In this document: positions 16,851 to 27,471 of the stretch, in pieces
Layout of the letters: every line of letters starts with the position of its first letter
Numbering within the stretch: the stretch's first letter is position 1
Source of the DNA: Actinomycetota bacterium
GTDB lineage: Bacteria > Actinomycetota > Actinomycetes > Mycobacteriales > Mycobacteriaceae
Direction: 5' to 3'
DNA length: 64,000 bases
Assembly: GCA_018268465.1 (NCBI GenBank)
Contig: JAFDWN010000026.1
Span: forward strand, 1-64,000
Notes under the pieces: generated by a model
Database searches by the model: none
Seen by the model: only the letters and a program-made list of their open reading frames with translations
What the model was told of the DNA's origin: nothing
Program-made: the position numbers and the translations under genes

Positions 16851-17873
16851 TCAGCATCGGGGAGGTTCGCCACCGGCGGAAATCGTGTGCAATGCGTCGA
16901 CCGCCTCGGTGAGGGTGCCGACCCGGACCAGCTCCAGCCCGTCCTGAGGGGCGGTCATGGCCTCGGCGCAGTTGTCACTGGGTACGAGGAACACCGTGGC
17001 GCCGGCCTCCCTGGCGGCCAGCATCTTGTGGGTGATCCCGCCGATCGAGCCGACCTCACCGTCCCCGGTGATGGTGCCGGTGCCGGCGATGAACTTCGCC
17101 CCGTTGAGATCTCCGGTGGTCAGCTTGTCGATCACCGCGAGGCTGAACATCAGTCCGGCCGACGGTCCCCCGATGTTGGCCAGATTGAAGTCGATGGTGA
17201 ACGGCGCCCACGGCGCCTCGACCACGGCGACCCCCAGGTATCCGTGCTCCCGATCGGGATTGGCGCCCAAGGTGACGGTGGCCACGCCCGGCGGGGCGTT
17301 CTTGCGGCGGAAGTCCAGCACGAGTTCGTCGCCCGGTTTGGTGTTCTTCAGCAGCGCCTGGAACTCGTCGAGGTTGGCCACCGGTTTGCCGTTGACCGCG
17401 TCGATCGCGTCACCGGCCTCCAGCTTGCCTGCCGACGGGCCGGGGTCGGACACGCTCTCCACGGTGACCGCCGGGGCGTACTTCAGAAACGACAGCGCCG
17501 CGTACTCGGCGTTGTCCTCGGAGCGCCGGAAGTCGGAGGTGTTGGCCTCGTCGATCTCATCCTTGGATTTGTCGGGCGGATAGACCAGATCGCGGGGAAT
17601 CAGCTGCTCGCGGCCCGACACCCACAGTGCCAGCGCCTGCCCCAGCGTCAGCCCGTCACGCTGCGAGACCGTCGTCATGTTCAGGTGCCCGGCGGTCGGA
17701 TGCACCTCGGTGCCCTCGATGTCGACGACCTCCTTGCCGTCGACCTCCCCGAGCGTGTTGAACGTCGGGCCGGGGCCCAGCGATACGTACGGCACCGTCA
17801 CCACCGACAGCAGCACGCCGAAGACCACGATCGGCACGAGCGCGACCAGCAGCGTCAAAATCCGCCTGTTCAC
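16851..17873 (-). CDS. PDZ-domain Lon-like (S16) serine protease
   Basis: A 340 aa membrane-anchored protease of the YlbL/Rv3194c family. An N-terminal membrane segment (residues 6-27) places the rest outside the membrane. A PDZ domain covers about 125-205, and an S16 catalytic domain about 215-335 with Ser238 in GGPSAG and Lys283 in GITHK, the Ser-Lys dyad of Lon. GTG at 17873 gives the family N-terminus; the longer frame to 17996 adds non-conserved residues. It is divergent from the DUF2342 gene. Confidence 0.92.
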   Translation of the reverse strand: MNRRILTLLVALVPIVVFGVLLSVVTVPYVSLGPGPTFNTLGEVDGKEVVDIEGTEVHPTAGHLNMTTVSQRDGLTLGQALALWVSGREQLIPRDLVYPPDKSKDEIDEANTSDFRRSEDNAEYAALSFLKYAPAVTVESVSDPGPSAGKLEAGDAIDAVNGKPVANLDEFQALLKNTKPGDELVLDFRRKNAPPGVATVTLGANPDREHGYLGVAVVEAPWAPFTIDFNLANIGGPSAGLMFSLAVIDKLTTGDLNGAKFIAGTGTITGDGEVGSIGGITHKMLAAREAGATVFLVPSDNCAEAMTAPQDGLELVRVGTLTEAVDALHTISAGGEPPRC

Positions 17874-18052
17874 GCCGCCAACAGTAGATGTTCCCCGGCG
17901 CTGACCCGCACCGACGACGGACGCCGCCGGGGCTGTGAAAAGCCTGTACGCCACCGCCGCAGAGCCCGCGGGCGGCCACGGGACGGTCCGATTCACTCAG
18001 AGCGTGACCCGGGTGCCCGCGCGGAGGCGCTGTGGTGAGTACCGTTGACGAC

Positions 18053-19429
18053 ATGGCTGACCTGCCTTTCGGCTTCTCCTCGGGCGACGACCCGGAGCGC
18101 GACAAACGCAAGAAGGACCCCGACGGGGGCGCCGGTTCCGGCGAGAATCCCGCCGATCCGTTCGGCCAGATGTTCGGCCCCGGCGGCGCGGGCTTCGACA
18201 TGGGCGACCTCGGGCAGATCTTCACCAAACTGGGCGAGATGTTCAGCGGTGCCGGCGGCGCGATGGCCGGCGGAACCCAGTCCGGCCCGGTCAACTACGA
18301 CCTGGCCCGTCAGCTGGCGTCGAATTCGATCGGGTTCGTGGCGCCCATCCCAGAGAAGACCGGAACCGCCGTCGCCGACGCGGTGCGGCTGGCCGAGACC
18401 TGGCTGGACGGCGTGACCGCGCTGCCCGCGGGCACCACCAAGTCGGTGGCGTGGACGGCCTCCGATTGGTTGGACAACACCCTGGACACCTGGAAGCGGC
18501 TGTGCGATCCGGTGGCCCAGCAGATTTCGACGGTCTGGGCCTCCGCGCTGCCCGAGGAGGCCAAGGGTATGGCCGGCCCGCTGCTGGCGATGATGTCGCA
18601 GATGGGTGGGATGGCGTTCGGATCCCAGCTCGGGCAGGCGCTGGGCAAGCTGTCCCGGGAGGTGCTGACCTCCACCGACATCGGTCTGCCGCTGGGTCCC
18701 AAAGCCGTGGCCGCGCTCATGCCGGAGAACATCGAGTCCTTCGCCGAAGGTCTGGAACAGCCGCGCAGCGAGATCCTGACGTTCCTCGCCGCGCGCGAGG
18801 CCGCCCACCACCGGCTGTTCTCCCACGTCCCCTGGTTGTCCAGCCAGCTGCTCAACGCCGTCGAGGCTTTCGCCAAGGGCATGAAGATCGATATGAGCGG
18901 CATCGAGGATCTCGCCCGCGGGTTCAACCCGGCGTCGTTGTCGGATCCCTCGGAGATGGAGCAGCTGCTCAACCAGGGCATCTTCGAACCCAAGGCGACG
19001 CCCGAGCAGCAGGCCGCGCTCGAACGCCTGGAGACGCTGCTGGCACTGATCGAGGGCTGGGTGCAGACGGTGGTCACCGCCGCGCTCGGTGACCGCATTC
19101 CGGGGACGTCGGCGCTTTCGGAAACCCTGCGGCGGCGCCGCGCCAGCGGCGGCCCCGCCGAGCAGACGTTCGCCACGCTGGTCGGGTTGGAACTGCGGCC
19201 CCGCAAGCTGCGCGAGGCGGCAGTGTTGTGGGAGCGGCTGACCCAGGCGGTGGGCGCCGACGCCCGCGACAGCGTCTGGCAGCATCCCGACCTGCTGCCC
19301 AGCTCCGAGGATCTCGACGAACCCGCAGCCTTCATCGACCGCATGGTCGGCGGCGACACCAGCGGCTTCGACGCCGCGATCGACCAGGCCATCGCCGACC
19401 TGGAGCAGCGTCCCGACGACAAGGACTGA
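18053..19429 (+). CDS. DUF2342 zincin-like metalloprotease (Rv3195 homologue)
   Basis: A 458 aa protein. The first 80 residues are Gly/Pro/Asp-rich and likely disordered; the rest is helical. The family signature EAAHHRLF (residues 249-256, Glu and two His) is the proposed metal site in this coenzyme-F420-biosynthesis-associated/zincin-like family. ATG at 18053 is preferred to an upstream GTG. It begins the plus-strand run with the TOMM-like protein and ABC1 kinase, as in other mycobacteria. Proteolytic activity is inferred. Confidence 0.88.
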   Translation: MADLPFGFSSGDDPERDKRKKDPDGGAGSGENPADPFGQMFGPGGAGFDMGDLGQIFTKLGEMFSGAGGAMAGGTQSGPVNYDLARQLASNSIGFVAPIPEKTGTAVADAVRLAETWLDGVTALPAGTTKSVAWTASDWLDNTLDTWKRLCDPVAQQISTVWASALPEEAKGMAGPLLAMMSQMGGMAFGSQLGQALGKLSREVLTSTDIGLPLGPKAVAALMPENIESFAEGLEQPRSEILTFLAAREAAHHRLFSHVPWLSSQLLNAVEAFAKGMKIDMSGIEDLARGFNPASLSDPSEMEQLLNQGIFEPKATPEQQAALERLETLLALIEGWVQTVVTAALGDRIPGTSALSETLRRRRASGGPAEQTFATLVGLELRPRKLREAAVLWERLTQAVGADARDSVWQHPDLLPSSEDLDEPAAFIDRMVGGDTSGFDAAIDQAIADLEQRPDDKD

Positions 19430-19488
19430 CCCCCGGGGCCTGTGGATAACCCGGCCGCGGTCACGCGCGTCCGTGGCAGAGTCGGTTC

Positions 19489-20355
19489 ATGGGGGCAGCG
19501 CGGTACGTGCTCAACCCGGCGATGCCGGTGTTGTTGCGACCCGACGGGTCGGTTCAGGTGGGATGGCATCCGAGGCGCGCGGTCCAGGTCCGTCCGCCGT
19601 CCGGGCTGACCACGGGTGTGCTGGCGGATCTGCTGCGCACGTTGCAGTCCGGCGCGACGCCGGACGAACTGCGGGCCGAGGCGGTGCGGCGCGGCGGTGC
19701 CGCCGCCGTCGACACCGACGGCATCGACGCCCTGCTCACGTCATTGCGCGACGCCGGCGTCGTGACACGCGCCCCGGTCGGCCGGCGGGCGCACGCCGCG
19801 CGCATCCGCATCCACGGCCGCGGCCCGCTGTCGGACCTGCTGGCCTCGGGCCTGCGCTGTTCGGGGTCGCGGGTTACGCAGAGTCTGCGCCCGCACGCGG
19901 CAGCCACGCCGGAGACGACCGATCTGGTGGTGCTGTCCGACCTGCTGGTGGCCGACCCGCATGTGGTGCGCGACCTGCACGCGGCCGGGGTGGCGCATCT
20001 GGCGGTGCGTATCCGCGACGGCACCGGGCTGGTGGGCCCACTGGTGATCCCCGGCGCCAGCAGCTGCCTGGCGTGCGCTGACCTTCATCGCAGCGATCGT
20101 GACGCCGCCTGGCCGGCGGTGGCCGCCCAGCTGCGCGGCGCCGTCGGCAGCGCCGACCGGGCCACCGTACTCGCCACGGCGGCGCTGGCGCTCAACCAGA
20201 TCGACCGCGTCGTACGGGCCATGCGCGACAACCACGATGGCGACCCGCGCCGCCCGCCGCCACTGCCGGTGCTGGACACCACGCTGGAATTCGACGCCGA
20301 TTCCAGCTCGATCGTGGCACGCCGATGGTCACGGCACCCGCGCTGCTCGTGTTGA
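19489..20355 (+). CDS. TOMM cyclodehydratase-like / leader-binding protein (Rv3196 homologue)
   Basis: A 288 aa protein related to the N-terminal, leader-peptide-binding ThiF-like half of azole cyclodehydratases. Cys193 and Cys196 (SSCLACADLH) and the terminal CxC (Cys286, Cys288) look like a structural zinc tetrad. It lacks a YcaO partner and no precursor peptide is found next to it. It is conserved in mycobacteria at this spot between the zincin and the kinase, so a housekeeping role unrelated to bacteriocins is more likely. Confidence 0.8.
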   Translation: MGAARYVLNPAMPVLLRPDGSVQVGWHPRRAVQVRPPSGLTTGVLADLLRTLQSGATPDELRAEAVRRGGAAAVDTDGIDALLTSLRDAGVVTRAPVGRRAHAARIRIHGRGPLSDLLASGLRCSGSRVTQSLRPHAAATPETTDLVVLSDLLVADPHVVRDLHAAGVAHLAVRIRDGTGLVGPLVIPGASSCLACADLHRSDRDAAWPAVAAQLRGAVGSADRATVLATAALALNQIDRVVRAMRDNHDGDPRRPPPLPVLDTTLEFDADSSSIVARRWSRHPRCSC

Positions 20356-20408
20356 CCGTGACATCGCCGAATGAGTGCTCGTCGGGACCGTCGTGGATGA
20401 TTGGATCC

Positions 20409-21725
20409 GTGGCGGACATCAAACGCGGGCGGGCCGCCCGCAACGCGAAGCTGGCGACCCTTCCGGTCGGCATGGCGGGGCGCGCGGCGCTGGGGTTCGG
20501 CAAGCGCCTGACCGGCAAGTCGAAGGACGAGGTCACCGCCGAGCTGATGGACAAGGCCGCGCAACAACTTTTCACCGTTCTGGGCGAACTCAAGGGCGGC
20601 GCGATGAAGGTCGGCCAGGCCCTTTCGGTGATGGAGGCGGCCATCCCCGAGCAGTACGGCAAGCCCTACCGGGAGGCGCTCACCAAACTGCAGAAGGACG
20701 CACCGCCGCTGCCCGCCGCCAAGGTGCATCGCGTCCTGGATGCGCAGCTGGGCACCAAATGGCGCGACCGTTTCGCCTCGTTCGACGACACACCCGTCGC
20801 CTCGGCCAGCATCGGCCAGGTACACAAGGCGGTGTGGTCGGACGGCCGGGAAGTCGCCGTGAAGATCCAGTACCCCGGCGCCGACGAGGCGCTGCGCGCC
20901 GACCTCAAGACCATGCAGCGCATGATCAGTGTGCTCAAGCAGCTCTCCCCCGGCGCCGACGTCCAGGGTGTGGTCGACGAGCTGATCGCGCGCACCGAGA
21001 TGGAACTGGACTACCGGTTGGAGGCCGACAATCAGCGCGCCTTCGCCAAGGCCTACCGCCACGACCCGCATTTCCTGGTCCCCGCGGTGATCGCCAGTGC
21101 CCCCAAGGTGGTGATCGCGGAGTGGATCGACGGTGTGCCGATGTCCCACATCATCCGCGACGGCTCCACCGCGCAGCGGGACCTGATGGCCACCCGGCTG
21201 GCCGAACTGACCTACGACGCGCCGCGGCGGCTGGAGATGATGCACGGCGACGCGCATCCGGGCAACTTCATGCTGCTGCCCGACGGCCGGATGGGCGTCA
21301 TCGACTTCGGCGCCGTCGCACCGCTTCCCGGCGGGTTCCCCGTCGAGCTGGGGCTGACACTGCGTTACGCGCTGGAGAAGAATTACGACCTGCTGCTGCC
21401 GACCATGGAGCGGGTCGGCTTCATCCAGCGCGGCGAACAGGTCTCGGTGCGCGAAATCGACGACATGCTGCGCCAATACGTGGAGCCCGTCGAGGTCGAG
21501 GTCTTCCACTTCACCCGTAAGTGGCTGCAGAAGATGACCGCCGTCAACATGGACCGCTCCGTCGCGCAGATCCGCACCGCACGCCAGATGGACCTGCCGC
21601 CCAAACTGGCGATCCCCATGCGGGTGATCGCCTCCACGGTGGCGATCTCCTGCCAGCTCGACGCCCACGTCCCCGTCAAAGCCCTTGCCACGGAGCTGAT
21701 TCCGGGCTTTGCCGCCGCAGCCTGA
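20409..21725 (+). CDS. ABC1/UbiB-family atypical kinase (Rv3197 homologue)
   Basis: A 438 aa AarF/UbiB-type kinase-like protein. Signature elements are visible: the KxGQ motif as GGAMKVGQALS (about residues 56-66), the Ala-rich nucleotide loop ASASIGQVHKA, catalytic-loop HGDAHPGNFML and the metal-binding DFG in GVIDFGAVAP. GTG at 20409 gives the mycobacterial N-terminus; ATG at 20397 is an alternative. The M. tuberculosis relative is a WhiB7-linked gene implicated in antibiotic tolerance. In most mycobacteria whiB7 follows directly; here a 15 kb insert intervenes. Confidence 0.92.
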   Translation: MADIKRGRAARNAKLATLPVGMAGRAALGFGKRLTGKSKDEVTAELMDKAAQQLFTVLGELKGGAMKVGQALSVMEAAIPEQYGKPYREALTKLQKDAPPLPAAKVHRVLDAQLGTKWRDRFASFDDTPVASASIGQVHKAVWSDGREVAVKIQYPGADEALRADLKTMQRMISVLKQLSPGADVQGVVDELIARTEMELDYRLEADNQRAFAKAYRHDPHFLVPAVIASAPKVVIAEWIDGVPMSHIIRDGSTAQRDLMATRLAELTYDAPRRLEMMHGDAHPGNFMLLPDGRMGVIDFGAVAPLPGGFPVELGLTLRYALEKNYDLLLPTMERVGFIQRGEQVSVREIDDMLRQYVEPVEVEVFHFTRKWLQKMTAVNMDRSVAQIRTARQMDLPPKLAIPMRVIASTVAISCQLDAHVPVKALATELIPGFAAAA

Positions 21726-21744
21726 CGTTTCCGCGCCGCCTCGG

Positions 21745-24108
21745 TCAGGCGCGGGGAATGGTGACGTCGAGGCGGTAGGTCCGGCCCGCCACGATGTCAC
21801 CGACCACCGGTTCCGGCAGCCGACGGCCGTCGAGCAGGACCGTCACCTCGGCGACGTCCGCCCTGCGGATCTCGGCGGTGAACGTCGCCCCGCGGAATCC
21901 GCGCGTCACCGTGATTCCGTCCCACTGCTCGGGTAGCTGCGGATCGATACGCAATCCGGCGGCGCCGCCGCGCAACCCGCACAGCCCTTCGATGAGGCAT
22001 CGGTAGAGCCATGCCGCGGTGCCGGTGTGAAACAGCTGGCTGGACCGCCCCGCGGTGCGCGGGTACTGGTGATAGGCGCCGCGGTAATAGTTCGGCACGA
22101 ACACCGGCAGCTGGCCGCGCTGCAGATAGTCCGCGTCGTCGGGGCCCGGGATCATCTGGCGCAGATGCCGATACGCGCGGTCCTTCTCACCGATCGTGTA
22201 CAGGCTGTAGATGTAGTACGCGGCGGCGTGGTTGTACACCGCGCCGTTCTCGGCCGAACCGGGGTGCTTCTGCGTCACCCGGCCGACGTCCTCGCGCATT
22301 GCGCTGTAGGGCGGGGCGAACATCGCGACGCCGTACGGGGTCGCGAGCTGCTCGTCGACTTGCGCCAGCATCGACTTGAGCGCTACGGCGTCGGCGGTGC
22401 CGGCTAGGATGCTCCACGCCTGCGGGTTGAGCCAGATCCGGCCTTCGACGTCCTCTTTGACGCCGAAGACGACGTCGTCGTCGGTGATCCCCCTGGCGAA
22501 CCACTCACCGTCCCAGAGGTATTCGTTGGCAGCATCGTTGGCCGACACGGCGCCGGCGCGGAAGTGGCCGGCCGGCTCCGGCTGCTGGCGATGCTCGCAC
22601 ACGTCGGCCCAGATGTTCAGCGCGTAGGCGGTGGCGACCGTCAGCCACCCCGAGACGCCGCGGCCCTTGTAGCCGACCATGTTCATCGGGTCGCACCAGT
22701 CGCCTTGGGCGATGTAGCTCAGGCCACGGTGGTCCCGGGCCTCGATGAGCCAGTCCATCGCACGGCTGATGCGTTCGAAAACGGTGAGGGCGGGTCCGCC
22801 GTCGGCGCCCGGCACCACCTCGTCGAGGAAGTCGTAGTCGCCGGTTTCGTCGAGGTAGGTCTTGAGGCAGACCGGCAGCCACACACAGTGGTCGGTGTGC
22901 GGGACCTGGTTGATGTACTTGAGCTCGGACTCCTCGGTGAGAAGGATGCCGTCGGGCATGGCGCCGCTGGGCTCCTGCTGCGACAACGCGCGCACGAACG
23001 CGGCCTTCGTGGTGGCCGGCCTGAGGAACGCCATGCCCATCGCGTCCTGCAGGTAGTTGCGCGTCTGCGGATCGGTGGTGAGCCGGTTGACGTCGCCGTG
23101 GTAGAAGACCTGCCTGGGCAGCCAGTTGTTGACGAAGTTGTCCAGGTCCCGATCCGGAGTCTCGATCCGCAGGCTGCCCGCACCCCGCTCGAGGTAGCGG
23201 GCGTACTGCCGCTGCGCGTCGGCGAAACCCGCCTCCGACATGAATTTCTCACGCATGCAGCGTATTTCGGCATCATCGAGAGCCGGCCCGAAAAGGAACC
23301 GGTACGCGCGTTCCTCCCCCGGTTCCAGCGCGAGGCGATATTGCACGACGGCGGTTGGTGTTTCGTAGCGGGCATCGCCGTTGCTCAGCGTGTCAGCCTG
23401 GACGGCAGACGGATGGTGCAGGCCGCCCTCGCCCTCGAACCGATCCTGCGCGACCTCCCACGAGTCGGGTGTGTGGCTGCACAGGAAGTAGGTCTTGTCC
23501 TTGAGGTCCTTGTTCTTGAAGTAGTCCTCGACCTTCTGGTACGGCGTGACGCTGCTGGCGACGATCCCGCCGAGATCCGCGCGGAACTCGGCGGACTGGT
23601 TCATCCACGACATGTAACCGATCGGAAAATACGGGTAGACGCTGATCGAGCGGCGGCGCCCGGAGACGTTGACCACGTTGAGCGACCACAGCTCGACCAC
23701 ATCGTCGGTGGGCAGGCGCAGCGTCAGCTCGACGCGGATGCCCAGATGTTCGATCTCCCAGGAGAGATCACCCTTACCGACCGAGAATCGGAAGCTGTCC
23801 ACGGATGCCCGCACGGGCTCGTACGGCGCGGAGAACAGCTGCGCGGTCTCCTCGTCCTTGACGTAGACGAACCGGCCGGGATGGTGGGCATAGTAGTTCT
23901 GCTCCGGCTGCATGAATGTCTTGGCTTCGAGGTTGGGAGCATGGGCGTACTTCGCGGGCTCGGGCTGCATGAACTGGGCGGTAGCGTAGCCGCGGCAGGT
24001 CATCTGGAGCATCATCCTGCTGTTCCACAGGAATCCGCCCGCTCGAGGCATCGCGGTGGGGCTGGTGAGTTCGCAGCGTTCGCCGCCGTCGACGGCTTGC
24101 AACATCAT
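21745..24108 (-). CDS. GH94-like glycoside phosphorylase/hydrolase (787 aa)
   Basis: A large carbohydrate-active enzyme of the cellobiose-phosphorylase (GH94/GH36-like) type: N-terminal beta-sandwich (about 1-270) with [17 protein letters not shown], then an (alpha/alpha)6 barrel with the GDWCDPMNM segment that corresponds to the DWND catalytic region of GH94, and a C-terminal jelly-roll. ATG at 24108 overlaps the stop of the transporter gene (ATGATG/TGA), so import and breakdown are co-translated. No signal peptide, so it acts in the cytoplasm on an imported oligosaccharide. The exact substrate and whether it uses phosphate are unknown. Confidence 0.75.
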   Translation of the reverse strand: MMLQAVDGGERCELTSPTAMPRAGGFLWNSRMMLQMTCRGYATAQFMQPEPAKYAHAPNLEAKTFMQPEQNYYAHHPGRFVYVKDEETAQLFSAPYEPVRASVDSFRFSVGKGDLSWEIEHLGIRVELTLRLPTDDVVELWSLNVVNVSGRRRSISVYPYFPIGYMSWMNQSAEFRADLGGIVASSVTPYQKVEDYFKNKDLKDKTYFLCSHTPDSWEVAQDRFEGEGGLHHPSAVQADTLSNGDARYETPTAVVQYRLALEPGEERAYRFLFGPALDDAEIRCMREKFMSEAGFADAQRQYARYLERGAGSLRIETPDRDLDNFVNNWLPRQVFYHGDVNRLTTDPQTRNYLQDAMGMAFLRPATTKAAFVRALSQQEPSGAMPDGILLTEESELKYINQVPHTDHCVWLPVCLKTYLDETGDYDFLDEVVPGADGGPALTVFERISRAMDWLIEARDHRGLSYIAQGDWCDPMNMVGYKGRGVSGWLTVATAYALNIWADVCEHRQQPEPAGHFRAGAVSANDAANEYLWDGEWFARGITDDDVVFGVKEDVEGRIWLNPQAWSILAGTADAVALKSMLAQVDEQLATPYGVAMFAPPYSAMREDVGRVTQKHPGSAENGAVYNHAAAYYIYSLYTIGEKDRAYRHLRQMIPGPDDADYLQRGQLPVFVPNYYRGAYHQYPRTAGRSSQLFHTGTAAWLYRCLIEGLCGLRGGAAGLRIDPQLPEQWDGITVTRGFRGATFTAEIRRADVAEVTVLLDGRRLPEPVVGDIVAGRTYRLDVTIPRA

Positions 24109-25472
24109 CGGGTCTCCGCTCCTGCCATGTCGACCTCTTTGCGTTCGGCCAGTTCGGCCTGGATCGTCGTCAGTGTGCGCGCGTCGAGGGAGTAGAAGAA
24201 CATCACCACCGCGGCGGCGATCGCGAATAGCGCCGGTATCACCGACATCAGCCAGACGATTCCGGTCAGCGACCCGGTCGTCTGCTCGGCGTTCGGCACA
24301 TAGCCCAGCGCGGTGAAGATGGCGCCGATGACCGCCACTGCCAGCGCTGTCCCGAGCTTCTGGGAGAACGTCGCCGCCGCGAACGTCATTGCGGTGGCGC
24401 GGCGCCCGGTCCGCCATTCGTTGTAGTCGGCCGTGTCGGCGTACATCGAGAACGCGAGCGGGGACTTGGGACCCAGCGCCAGACCGAGGCCCGCCTGCAG
24501 CACATACATGAGCCAGATCTGGTCGCTCGGCACGAACAGGAACGCCGACGACAGCACCGCGGTGACGCCCATCAGGCCGATCAGCAGGGTGCGCTTGTCG
24601 AAGTAGCGTGTCAGGACCGGCGTGAGCGAGGCCCCCGCCGCCGCGGCCACCATGTAGGTGGGCACGAAACTGGAGATCAGCTCGGGACGTTCGACCACAT
24701 ATTTGAAGTAATAGACGGCGGTCGTGGTGCGCAGCGTGATCGTCACCATGATCACCAATGCCAGGACGAACAGGACCACCCAGGGGCGGTTGTGCGCAAG
24801 GTCTTTCACGTCCTGCCAGACGTTGGTCTTCTGGTTAGGCGGCGGTGCGATGCGCTCGCGGGTGTTGAAGAACGTGATCAGGAACATCGTGCTGGCGAGG
24901 ATTCCCCACACCACCATGGTCAGCTGCCAGCCCCTCTTGTCGTCCCCGGCGCCGAGAATCTCGACCAGCTTGGGGGTGGCCGCGGTGACGAGCATGCTGC
25001 CGGCGAACGCGAAGATGAAGCGAAGGCCGTTGATGGTGGACCGCTCCTGAGGATCGGAGCTCATCACGCCCGACAGCGCACCGTAGGGAGTGTTGATGCA
25101 GGTGTAGCACACCATCATCAGTAGATAGGTGCCGTAAGCCCAGATCAGCTTGCCGCCTTCGCTGAGGTCAGGGGTGGTGTAGGTCAAGACCCCGGCCGCG
25201 GCCAGCGGCAGCGCCATCCACAGCATGTATGGGCGGAACTTCCCGAATCGGGAGTTGGTGCGGTCGGCGGCGGCACCGATCAGTGGATCGGTGAAGGCGT
25301 TGACCAGCTTGATGATGAACAACATCGACGCGGCCGCGGCAGCGGACAGGCCGAACGTATCGGTGTAGAAGATCAGCAGGAAGGTGGCGATATTGGCCCA
25401 ATAGAAGTTGAAGCCCATATCCGCTACCCCGTAGCTGATCTTCTCCCGCCAGGACAGCTGCTCAGAGGGCAT
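24105..25472 (-). CDS. GPH-family sugar:cation symporter (MFS)
   Basis: A 455 aa membrane protein with 12 hydrophobic segments and the glycoside-pentoside-hexuronide signature: [18 protein letters not shown] at the start, [21 protein letters not shown] after segment 2. ATG at 25472 follows an upstream AG-rich site. It probably imports the glycoside handled by the GH94-like enzyme downstream. The upstream 25473-25756 region is the likely promoter. Confidence 0.9.
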   Translation of the reverse strand: MPSEQLSWREKISYGVADMGFNFYWANIATFLLIFYTDTFGLSAAAAASMLFIIKLVNAFTDPLIGAAADRTNSRFGKFRPYMLWMALPLAAAGVLTYTTPDLSEGGKLIWAYGTYLLMMVCYTCINTPYGALSGVMSSDPQERSTINGLRFIFAFAGSMLVTAATPKLVEILGAGDDKRGWQLTMVVWGILASTMFLITFFNTRERIAPPPNQKTNVWQDVKDLAHNRPWVVLFVLALVIMVTITLRTTTAVYYFKYVVERPELISSFVPTYMVAAAAGASLTPVLTRYFDKRTLLIGLMGVTAVLSSAFLFVPSDQIWLMYVLQAGLGLALGPKSPLAFSMYADTADYNEWRTGRRATAMTFAAATFSQKLGTALAVAVIGAIFTALGYVPNAEQTTGSLTGIVWLMSVIPALFAIAAAVVMFFYSLDARTLTTIQAELAERKEVDMAGAETR

Positions 25473-25756
25473 TGTGTTTCTCCCGGTCTGTACGAGGAGA
25501 CCCTCCGCGCGGAGGACTCGGGTTACCTCGCGATCCACAGTTGGGGCTGGATGTGCCCCAGGACACAGATTTTTATCCCATCTTTAAGTCTGCGTCAAGC
25601 TATTGATCTGATCTTTCATGGATACCGAGTCAACTGAGCTACTTTTCCTGCGTCTTTCGTGAAACTGAACCGGTCAATACCGCGCAATCGACCACTCAAC
25701 GACCACGCGTCGTAGGCGAACCGCGTACGGGGCCAGGCGCGTGGCGGCCGGCTCGC
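25473..25756. promoter_or_regulatory. Intergenic region upstream of the GPH/GH94 operon
   Basis: A relatively AT-rich stretch (25550-25680) between the GPH gene start and the 3-prime end of the NTF2 gene. It must hold the promoter of the sugar operon. I see no clear palindrome and no RNA element. No local regulator gene belongs obviously to this operon. Confidence 0.4.
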
Positions 25757-26197
25757 TCACCGCGGCGAGAGGTGCTCATGAACCGCCAGCCACCGATCGC
25801 CGACCCGCGCGAAAACGATCGTCTCGCGTTCGGCGGTGATCGTGACCGTCGCGTCGGCCACCGTGGCACCGCCGCGTTGGGTAGTGGCGACGTCGTGGGT
25901 GAAGACGGCGACGTCACCGTAGACATCGATACGTCGCTCACTCGACTCGCAGTCCAAGACCGTGAACCCGTTGTCGCGCTCCCACCGTCGCCAGAGCGCG
26001 CGGTACTGCCCGAGCGACTCCAGCCGCCGGTGATGGTTGTGGAAGACGAACGTCGCGTCCTCGCGGAACGCCGAGAAATACCGCTCGGTGTCGTGGCGGG
26101 CGAAGGCGGCGATCAACGCCAGCGCGGCGTCGAGCACCTCGATGTGTGACGACCCGCCCACCGGTCCGGTGACGTCCACACCATGGTCGAAGGTCAT
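25757..26197 (-). CDS. NTF2/SnoaL-like protein (146 aa)
   Basis: SnoaL/NTF2-like cone-fold protein: an N-terminal helix (LDAALALIAAFARHDTERYF), FREDATFVFHNH, and beta strands ending with RWLAVHEHLSPR. It starts in an ATGA overlap with the end of the RibAB gene and is the last gene of the catabolic operon. Family members are small isomerases, hydrolases or accessory subunits. The conserved His/Asp pocket residues suggest an enzyme acting on the pathway intermediate. Confidence 0.85.
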   Translation of the reverse strand: MTFDHGVDVTGPVGGSSHIEVLDAALALIAAFARHDTERYFSAFREDATFVFHNHHRRLESLGQYRALWRRWERDNGFTVLDCESSERRIDVYGDVAVFTHDVATTQRGGATVADATVTITAERETIVFARVGDRWLAVHEHLSPR

Positions 26198-27471
26198 GAT
26201 CGTCCCGGCGCATGCGAGGTGCGAGCGCCATCACTATCGGCCAACACCGTTGCATTGCAGGGTATTTCGATGCAATGTCCGAGCAGGTCCCGTTTCGCAC
26301 GCAGGTAGGCGAGATTGTCGGGGCCGACCACGGGGTGGGATGCGACGCGGCCCGCGATGTGTAGTCCATGGTCCGCCAAACCCGCGCACTTTCGGGGATT
26401 GTTCGTGATCAAGCGGATTCGGGTGATCCCCAGGTCGCCGAGGATCGCGGCAGCGATCCCGTATTCGCGCGCGTCGACGGGAAGCCCGAGGTGCACGTTG
26501 GCCTGCACGGTGTCCAGGCCCGCATCCTGGAGCCGGTAAGCCTGCAGCTTGGCACCCAGACCGATACCACGGCCCTCGTGGCCGCGGACATACACCAGTG
26601 CCCCACTTCCCTCGGCCGCGATCGCCTCCATCGCCTCGCTCAGCTGGGGCCCGCAATCGCAGCGGCGGGAACCGAACAGGTCGCCCGTGGCGCATTCACT
26701 GTGGACACGCACCAAGGCGCCTTCTGCGGTGGTACTCGCCGCGGCGGGGTCACCCATCGTCAGCACCGTATGTTCCAGCCCGTCGGCACGGCATCGGTAG
26801 CTGTGGGCGACGAAGACCCCGGACGGTGTCGGGATGGCGGCCTCGCCGACCCTGAGCACCATCGGATCGTGCCGGCGCCGGTATTCGACCAGATCGGCGA
26901 TCTGGAGGAACGGCAAGTCGTGCTGACGCGCGAACGCCGCCGATTGCTCACCGTTCAGCGGCGTTCCGGCCGGCGTGACGAGTTCGGTGATGACCCCGAC
27001 CCCGCCCAATGCGGCCAGCTTCACCAGATCCGAAGCCGCCTCGGTATGCCCGCGACGCTGCAACACACCACCGGCTTTCGACCGCAGCGGAAACACATGT
27101 CCGGGTCGCCGTAAGGCCTGCGGCGTCGTATCCGGATGGCCGAGCGCCCGCACGGTCGTCGCCCTGTCCCGCGGCGAGATGCCGGTGCCGGTGTCGATAT
27201 GGTCGACAGTGACGGTGAATGCCGTTCGCTGCGCGTCGGTATTGCGGTCGACCATCGGCGGCAGGTCGAGACGCTCCGCCCATTCGTCAGCCATCGGCGT
27301 GCAGACGATCCCACTGCCGTGCCGCAAGTAGAACTCCATTCGATCGACCGTGATGTATTCGGCAGCGCACACCAAGTCACCCTCGTTTTCCCGACTGGAT
27401 TCGTCTGCGACCACGACCATTCCGCCGCAGGCCAGTCTCTCCAACGCCGATGCCACCACCCGGTCACTCAT
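26194..27471 (-). CDS. ribBA: Bifunctional RibAB: DHBP synthase / GTP cyclohydrolase II
   Basis: A 425 aa fusion of 3,4-dihydroxy-2-butanone-4-phosphate synthase (about 1-205; DESSRENEGDL acidic motif, HTEAASDL) and GTP cyclohydrolase II (about 210-400; zinc ligands in HSECATGDLFGSRRCDCG). Both supply riboflavin synthesis. It overlaps the VOC gene by eight bases. It lies within a flavin-dependent catabolic operon with no other rib genes, so it is probably an extra copy that boosts FMN supply for the luciferase-like monooxygenase. ATG at 27471 chosen; the longer frame lacks homology. Confidence 0.92.
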   Translation of the reverse strand: MSDRVVASALERLACGGMVVVADESSRENEGDLVCAAEYITVDRMEFYLRHGSGIVCTPMADEWAERLDLPPMVDRNTDAQRTAFTVTVDHIDTGTGISPRDRATTVRALGHPDTTPQALRRPGHVFPLRSKAGGVLQRRGHTEAASDLVKLAALGGVGVITELVTPAGTPLNGEQSAAFARQHDLPFLQIADLVEYRRRHDPMVLRVGEAAIPTPSGVFVAHSYRCRADGLEHTVLTMGDPAAASTTAEGALVRVHSECATGDLFGSRRCDCGPQLSEAMEAIAAEGSGALVYVRGHEGRGIGLGAKLQAYRLQDAGLDTVQANVHLGLPVDAREYGIAAAILGDLGITRIRLITNNPRKCAGLADHGLHIAGRVASHPVVGPDNLAYLRAKRDLLGHCIEIPCNATVLADSDGARTSHAPGRS

